A stretch of DNA of 64,000 nucleotides, taken from contig NZ_JASOKT010000001.1 of assembly GCF_030216305.1 (NCBI RefSeq), positions 1-64,000 on the forward strand. Direction: 5' to 3'. Numbering within the stretch: position 1 is the stretch's first letter; the number at the start of each line of letters is the position of its first letter. Shown piece after piece: positions 60,574-64,000 of the stretch. The stretch is from Actinotignum timonense. Its GTDB lineage: Bacteria > Actinomycetota > Actinomycetes > Actinomycetales > Actinomycetaceae. A model generated the notes under the pieces. It saw only the letters and a program-made list of their open reading frames with translations. It ran no database searches and was not told where the DNA came from. The translations under genes and the position numbers were made by a program.

Positions 60574-62058
60574 ATGACTAATACCACCCCCGAGTCTTCG
60601 ACTCTCCCCGAGATTGCCGTCAACGATATCGGCTCCGAGGAAGAACTTATTGCCGCCGTCGATAAGACGATCAAGTACGTTAACGATGGTGACCTCGTCG
60701 AAGGAACCGTTGTCAAGGTCGACCATGACGAAGTGTTGCTCGACATTGGCTACAAAACCGAGGGTGTTATTCCCTCCAAGGAACTTTCGATCAAGCACGA
60801 TGTCAATCCCGATGACGTCGTGGAAATTGGCGACCAGGTAGAAGCCCTCGTCCTCCAGAAAGAAGACAAGGAAGGCCGCCTCCTCCTCTCGAAGAAGCGC
60901 GCGCAGTACGAACGCGCCTGGGCTGAAATCGAGAAGATCAAGGAAGCCGATGGTGTCGTGACCGGTACCGTCATCGAAGTCGTCAAGGGCGGCCTGATTG
61001 TTGATATCGGGCTGCGTGGCTTCCTGCCCGCTTCGCTCGTTGAAATGCGCCGCGTGCGCGATCTGCAGCCCTACATCGGCCGCGAACTCGAAGCGAAGAT
61101 CATCGAACTTGATAAGAACCGCAATAACGTGGTTCTTTCCCGCCGCGCTTGGCTGGAAGCGTCCCAGTCCCAGGCCCGTGGCGAATTCCTGCACCAGCTC
61201 CAGAAGGGCCAGGTGCGCGAAGGCTTCGTGTCCTCCATCGTCAACTTCGGTGCCTTCGTGGACCTCGGCGGTGTGGACGGCCTCGTTCACGTCTCCGAAC
61301 TGTCCTGGAAGCACATCGACCACCCGTCCGAGGTTGTCGAAGTTGGCCAGCCTGTCACCGTCGAAGTTCTCGATGTTGATATGGACCGCGAGCGTGTCTC
61401 GCTCTCCCTCAAGGCCACCCAGGAAGATCCCTGGCAGTCCTTCGCCCGCACCCACGCGATCGGCCAGATCGTTCCGGGTCGCGTGACCAAGCTCGTTCCC
61501 TTCGGCGCTTTCGTGCGCGTGGAGGACGGCATCGAAGGCCTCGTCCACATTTCCGAACTGGCTTCCCGCCACATCGACACCCCGGAAGAGGTTGTCAAGG
61601 TGGGCGACGACGTTTTCGTCAAGGTTATCGATATCGATCTGGACCGCCGCCGCATTTCGCTCTCCCTCAAGCAGGCGAACGAAGGCGTGGATCCGAACTC
61701 CCAGGACTTCGATCCCTCGCTCTACGGCATGGCCGCTGATTACGACGAAAACGGCAATTACAAGTACCCCGAAGGCTTCGATCCCGAATCGAACGAATGG
61801 CTCGAGGGTTACGAAGCTCAGCGCGAGGCATGGGAGAACGAATACGCCCAGGCCCAGGCCCGTTGGGAAGCACACAAGGCCCAGGTTGCTGCCGCGATCG
61901 AAGCCGATGCTGCCGCCGGCGCCCAGGCTGCTGCCGCTGCCGAACCTGCCGCCGAAATTCCGGCCAGCTACAGCTCCACCTCCGAACCGAGCGGCTCGCT
62001 CGACTCGGATGCTGATGAAGCTCTCGCCGCTCTGCGTGAGAAGCTGACCAACAACTAA
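60574..62058 (+). CDS. rpsA: Ribosomal protein S1
   Basis: 494 aa from ATG 60574 (MTNTTPESSTLPE). Four S1 OB-folds at res. ~40-110, ~125-195, ~210-280 and ~295-365 (VEGTVVKVDHDEVLLDIGYK, VTGTVIEVVKGGLIVDIGLR, REGFVSSIVNFGAFVDLGGV, VPGRVTKLVPFGAFVRVEDG), then an Ala/Glu/Gln-rich tail with YDENGNYKYPEGFDPESNEW that is typical of Actinobacteria. Four domains rather than the six of E. coli. Highly optimised codons. Binds mRNA on the 30S subunit. Confidence 0.97.
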   Translation: MTNTTPESSTLPEIAVNDIGSEEELIAAVDKTIKYVNDGDLVEGTVVKVDHDEVLLDIGYKTEGVIPSKELSIKHDVNPDDVVEIGDQVEALVLQKEDKEGRLLLSKKRAQYERAWAEIEKIKEADGVVTGTVIEVVKGGLIVDIGLRGFLPASLVEMRRVRDLQPYIGRELEAKIIELDKNRNNVVLSRRAWLEASQSQARGEFLHQLQKGQVREGFVSSIVNFGAFVDLGGVDGLVHVSELSWKHIDHPSEVVEVGQPVTVEVLDVDMDRERVSLSLKATQEDPWQSFARTHAIGQIVPGRVTKLVPFGAFVRVEDGIEGLVHISELASRHIDTPEEVVKVGDDVFVKVIDIDLDRRRISLSLKQANEGVDPNSQDFDPSLYGMAADYDENGNYKYPEGFDPESNEWLEGYEAQREAWENEYAQAQARWEAHKAQVAAAIEADAAAGAQAAAAAEPAAEIPASYSSTSEPSGSLDSDADEALAALREKLTNN

Positions 62059-62157
62059 GGTTCGCGTTTCCGCGGGTAGCAGCTAGACTGCTGCGGTAGC
62101 CGGGATATCCACGCTACCGCGCGTAGCAGCACGCTGCCGCGGGTAAATACCTTGTAC

Positions 62158-62199
62158 CGCCGCCGGCGCACCTCTTCGGGGGAGCGCCGGCGGCGTTTT
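62158..62199 (+). terminator. rpsA intrinsic terminator
   Basis: Perfect 12-bp stem CGCCGCCGGCGC (62158-62169) / GCGCCGGCGGCG (62184-62195) followed by TTTTCTTTCT. Confidence 0.9.
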
Positions 62200-62219
62200 C
62201 TTTCTCCCGGGCGCATTGT

Positions 62220-62225
62220 TAAGCT
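62220..62225 (+). promoter_or_regulatory. Leaderless promoter of coaE
   Basis: TAAGCT, 6 nt before GTG 62232, right after the rpsA terminator. No Shine-Dalgarno sequence. Confidence 0.65.
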
Positions 62226-62231
62226 GAAACG

Positions 62232-62933
62232 GTGAACGCACTAACAATCGGGGGAGCCAGCGCACAACTGCTGCGCCCCTTCACCCGCCCGCGAGGCCGC
62301 GCCCTGCGGATCGCGGTATCCGGCGGCATCGGCGCCGGCAAATCCACAGTTACCCACGTCCTACGCGACCGCGGCGCAATCATCGCCGACGCCGATGCCC
62401 TCGCCCGGGAAATCACCGCCCCGGGTAGTCCCGTCCTCGCGCAACTCACCGCCGCATTCGGTCCCGATATTTTAAACGACGACGGCGCCCTCAACCGGGC
62501 CGCCCTCGCCGCGCATATCTTCACCAACCCGGCCGCCCGCCACCGGCTCGAAGCCCTCACCCATCCCGCCATCATCGCGCGGGCCCGGGATATCCTCGCC
62601 AGTGCTGCCCCCGGCCAGCTGGCGGTCTACGATGTGCCGCTCCTGGTAGAAACCCGCGCTGATCGCGAAGTCGATTGCGTCATGATCGTGGCGGCCCCGG
62701 AAGAAAAACGAATCGAGCACCTGCGAGGCCGGGGGATGAGCCAGGCTGATGCCCAAGCCCGGATGCGCAACCAGGTAGATGATGAGGCCCGCCGGGCCCT
62801 GGCCCATATCTGGATCTGGAATGCGGGAAGCCGCGCGGAGCTGGAGAATCTCGTTGCCCAGTGTGCGGAGAGCTGGCTGGCGGCGCCGCAGGCGCCGGCG
62901 ACGTCGTACAACAATCAAGAGAAACGCAAGTAA
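62232..62933 (+). CDS. coaE: Dephospho-CoA kinase
   Basis: 233 aa, GTG start. Last step of CoA synthesis. P-loop RIAVSGGIGAGKSTVTHVL (res. ~26-44), IIADADALAREI (~51-62, catalytic Asp), LTHPAII, VYDVPLLVETRADREVDCVMIV. About 25 extra N-terminal residues precede the core compared with E. coli CoaE. Lacks the C-terminal GrpB-like domain fused in mycobacterial CoaE (Rv1631). Confidence 0.96.
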   Translation: MNALTIGGASAQLLRPFTRPRGRALRIAVSGGIGAGKSTVTHVLRDRGAIIADADALAREITAPGSPVLAQLTAAFGPDILNDDGALNRAALAAHIFTNPAARHRLEALTHPAIIARARDILASAAPGQLAVYDVPLLVETRADREVDCVMIVAAPEEKRIEHLRGRGMSQADAQARMRNQVDDEARRALAHIWIWNAGSRAELENLVAQCAESWLAAPQAPATSYNNQEKRK

Positions 62934-62974
62934 AAAGGTGATCCGTATCGTGTTTACTCTCAGCGTAAGAGGGA

Positions 62975-63018
62975 GTACCATTTACAGATAGTGAAATGAC
63001 CGTTTCGCTATATGGTAC
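62975..63018. promoter_or_regulatory. Nested inverted repeats before the GntP-family gene
   Basis: Outer arms GTACCAT (62975-62981) / ATGGTAC (63012-63018); inner arms TAGTGAAA (62989-62996) / TTTCGCTA (63003-63010) with one mismatch. Located 66-109 nt before the permease ATG, where a sugar-acid regulator could bind or an RNA hairpin could form. Confidence 0.5.
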
Positions 63019-63083
63019 GTCTCGTCGCCACGAAGCAACGATGCGCGGCGATGGGGCCTAAAATTTGAGAGGTTAAAAAGCTA

Positions 63084-64000
63084 TGCCAATTGTTTGGCTG
63101 CTCGTGGGCATTGCGTTGATGCTCGTGCTCAACATCGTGTTCAAGGTGAATTCGATGCTCGCGCTGTTGCTCGCCGCCGTGGTGGTGGCGCTGTGCAACG
63201 GCATGGGCCCGATGGAAACTCTCAAGACCGTCACCACCGGTTTTGGTTCTACGCTGGGTTCGCTCGCCATTATCGTTGTTTTCGGTGCAGTTATCGGCCG
63301 CCTCATGGTGGACTCCGGTGCGTCTCACGTGCTGGCATCGGGGCTCATCCGCCGCTTCGGACTGCGCTTCGTGCGTATCGCCGTCATCATCATCGGTCTT
63401 ATTTTCGGCCTGGCGATGTTCTACGAAGTTGCCTTCCTCATGATTGCTCCGCTCGTTATTTCTATTGCTCAGGAAGCAAAGGTGCCGTGGCTGCGCCTGG
63501 CCATTCCGGCCGTCTGCGCCACCACGGTTGCTCACTCCATCTTCCCGCCGCAGCCCGGCCCGGTTGCGCTCATTGACCAGTACAAGGCCGATGCCGGCAT
63601 GGTCTACCTCCTCGGTATTCCCATGGCCATCCTCTGGGTGATCGTGGGTGGTGTGCTGCTGCCCAAGATTCTCGGTAACCTCGAGCGCCCGGTGCCGAAG
63701 TTCATGTCCGGTGATGAAAACGATAAGGAAGCGGCGGTCAACCCGCCGTCCTTCTTCGTTTCGCTTATCGTGCCGCTCAGCCCGGCCATCATTATGATCT
63801 CGGTGACCATTGCCAATATCTGGGTGGATCCGAAATCGACGCTGGGCCAGTGGCTCAACTTCTTCGGCTCCTCCCCGGTGGCCATGTCCGTGGCGCTGGT
63901 GCTCGCCATGCTGCTCTTCGGTATTCAGCGCGGGCACAAGGGCGAATGGGTCATGGATAAGTTCAATAAGGCCGTCTCCATTATTGCCGGCGTTGTGATG
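63084..64000 (+). CDS. GntP-family gluconate/sugar-acid permease (3' end outside window)
   Basis: At least 305 aa, no stop before the window edge; family members are ~450 aa. ATG 63084 after GAGAGG. Hydrophobic helices throughout; [25 protein letters not shown] split at ~47-72, [35 protein letters not shown] and [20 protein letters not shown] (~152-171) are hallmarks of the GntP family of proton-coupled gluconate/hydroxy-acid importers. Substrate and any kinase gene lie downstream of the window. Confidence 0.9.

Noticed and set aside
60571..61875. Long open frame antisense to rpsA
   Set aside because: Shadow of rpsA caused by biased codons; no independent start signal or family match.

Overview
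The window is a 64 kb stretch of high-GC Gram-positive chromosome. Pup ligation and depupylation genes, the mycothiol ligase MshC, the SteA/MctB pair, an ImuA'-ImuB-DnaE2 mutasome, a SUF operon led by SufR and many TANNNT-type leaderless promoters together place it in the Actinobacteria. Absence of 20S proteasome genes beside pup, a moderate genome-like gene density and the overall gene order are compatible with Actinomycetaceae (Actinobaculum/Actinotignum/Actinomyces-like); the genus is an inference I cannot prove from this sequence alone. No insertion sequence, prophage or CRISPR array was seen, and the window reads as core chromosome.

Layout. 1-480: end of an rRNA operon (23S 3' end, 5S, strong terminator). 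582-12461: a long plus-strand run syntenic with M. tuberculosis Rv1691-Rv1700 (TPR protein, HAD phosphatase, TlyA, NAD kinase, RecN, SteA, MctB), continuing with a PNPT-like glycosyltransferase, MurJ-like flippase and a NUDIX hydrolase. 12699-19505: SUF Fe-S operon sufR-B-D-Rieske-C-S-U-T. 19568-28995: YpfJ metallopeptidase and a small membrane protein (minus), ABC-F ATPase, divergent glgC/glgA glycogen genes, a lone ABC ATPase, an NfeD/SPFH pair and a SpoU methyltransferase. 29112-36035: small XRE regulator, TrmL, then the SOS mutasome imuA'-imuB-dnaE2 behind a LexA-type box. 36189-45003: hypothetical, GNAT-NTP-pyrophosphohydrolase fusion, M3 peptidase, tRNA-Leu(GAG), an extremely acidic protein, a catalytically degenerate aldo/keto reductase, UppP, MshC and a RecB-like nuclease.

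45068-52011: TrmI followed by the pupylation cluster arc-dop-pup-pafA and an FKBP-like lipoprotein; prcBA are absent and ARC lacks the proteasome-docking tail. 52095-64000: region syntenic with M. tuberculosis Rv1611-Rv1631: a degenerate TrpC-like protein without trpBA, Lgt, pyruvate kinase, tRNA-Leu(CAA), PdtaR-type ANTAR response regulator, DNA polymerase I, ribosomal protein S1 and CoaE, ending in a truncated GntP-family permease.

Themes worth following: (i) about fifteen genes whose -10 box lies 6-8 nt before the start codon, i.e. leaderless transcription; (ii) several proteins that keep the fold but lose the catalytic residues (AKR, TrpC-like, ImuB); (iii) a recurring short DNA word, GGCGNCGTCGT(A/C), found in coding and intergenic DNA on both strands with unusual codon use; (iv) intrinsically disordered, charged proteins (an Arg/Asp-rich TPR protein and a poly-Asp protein).
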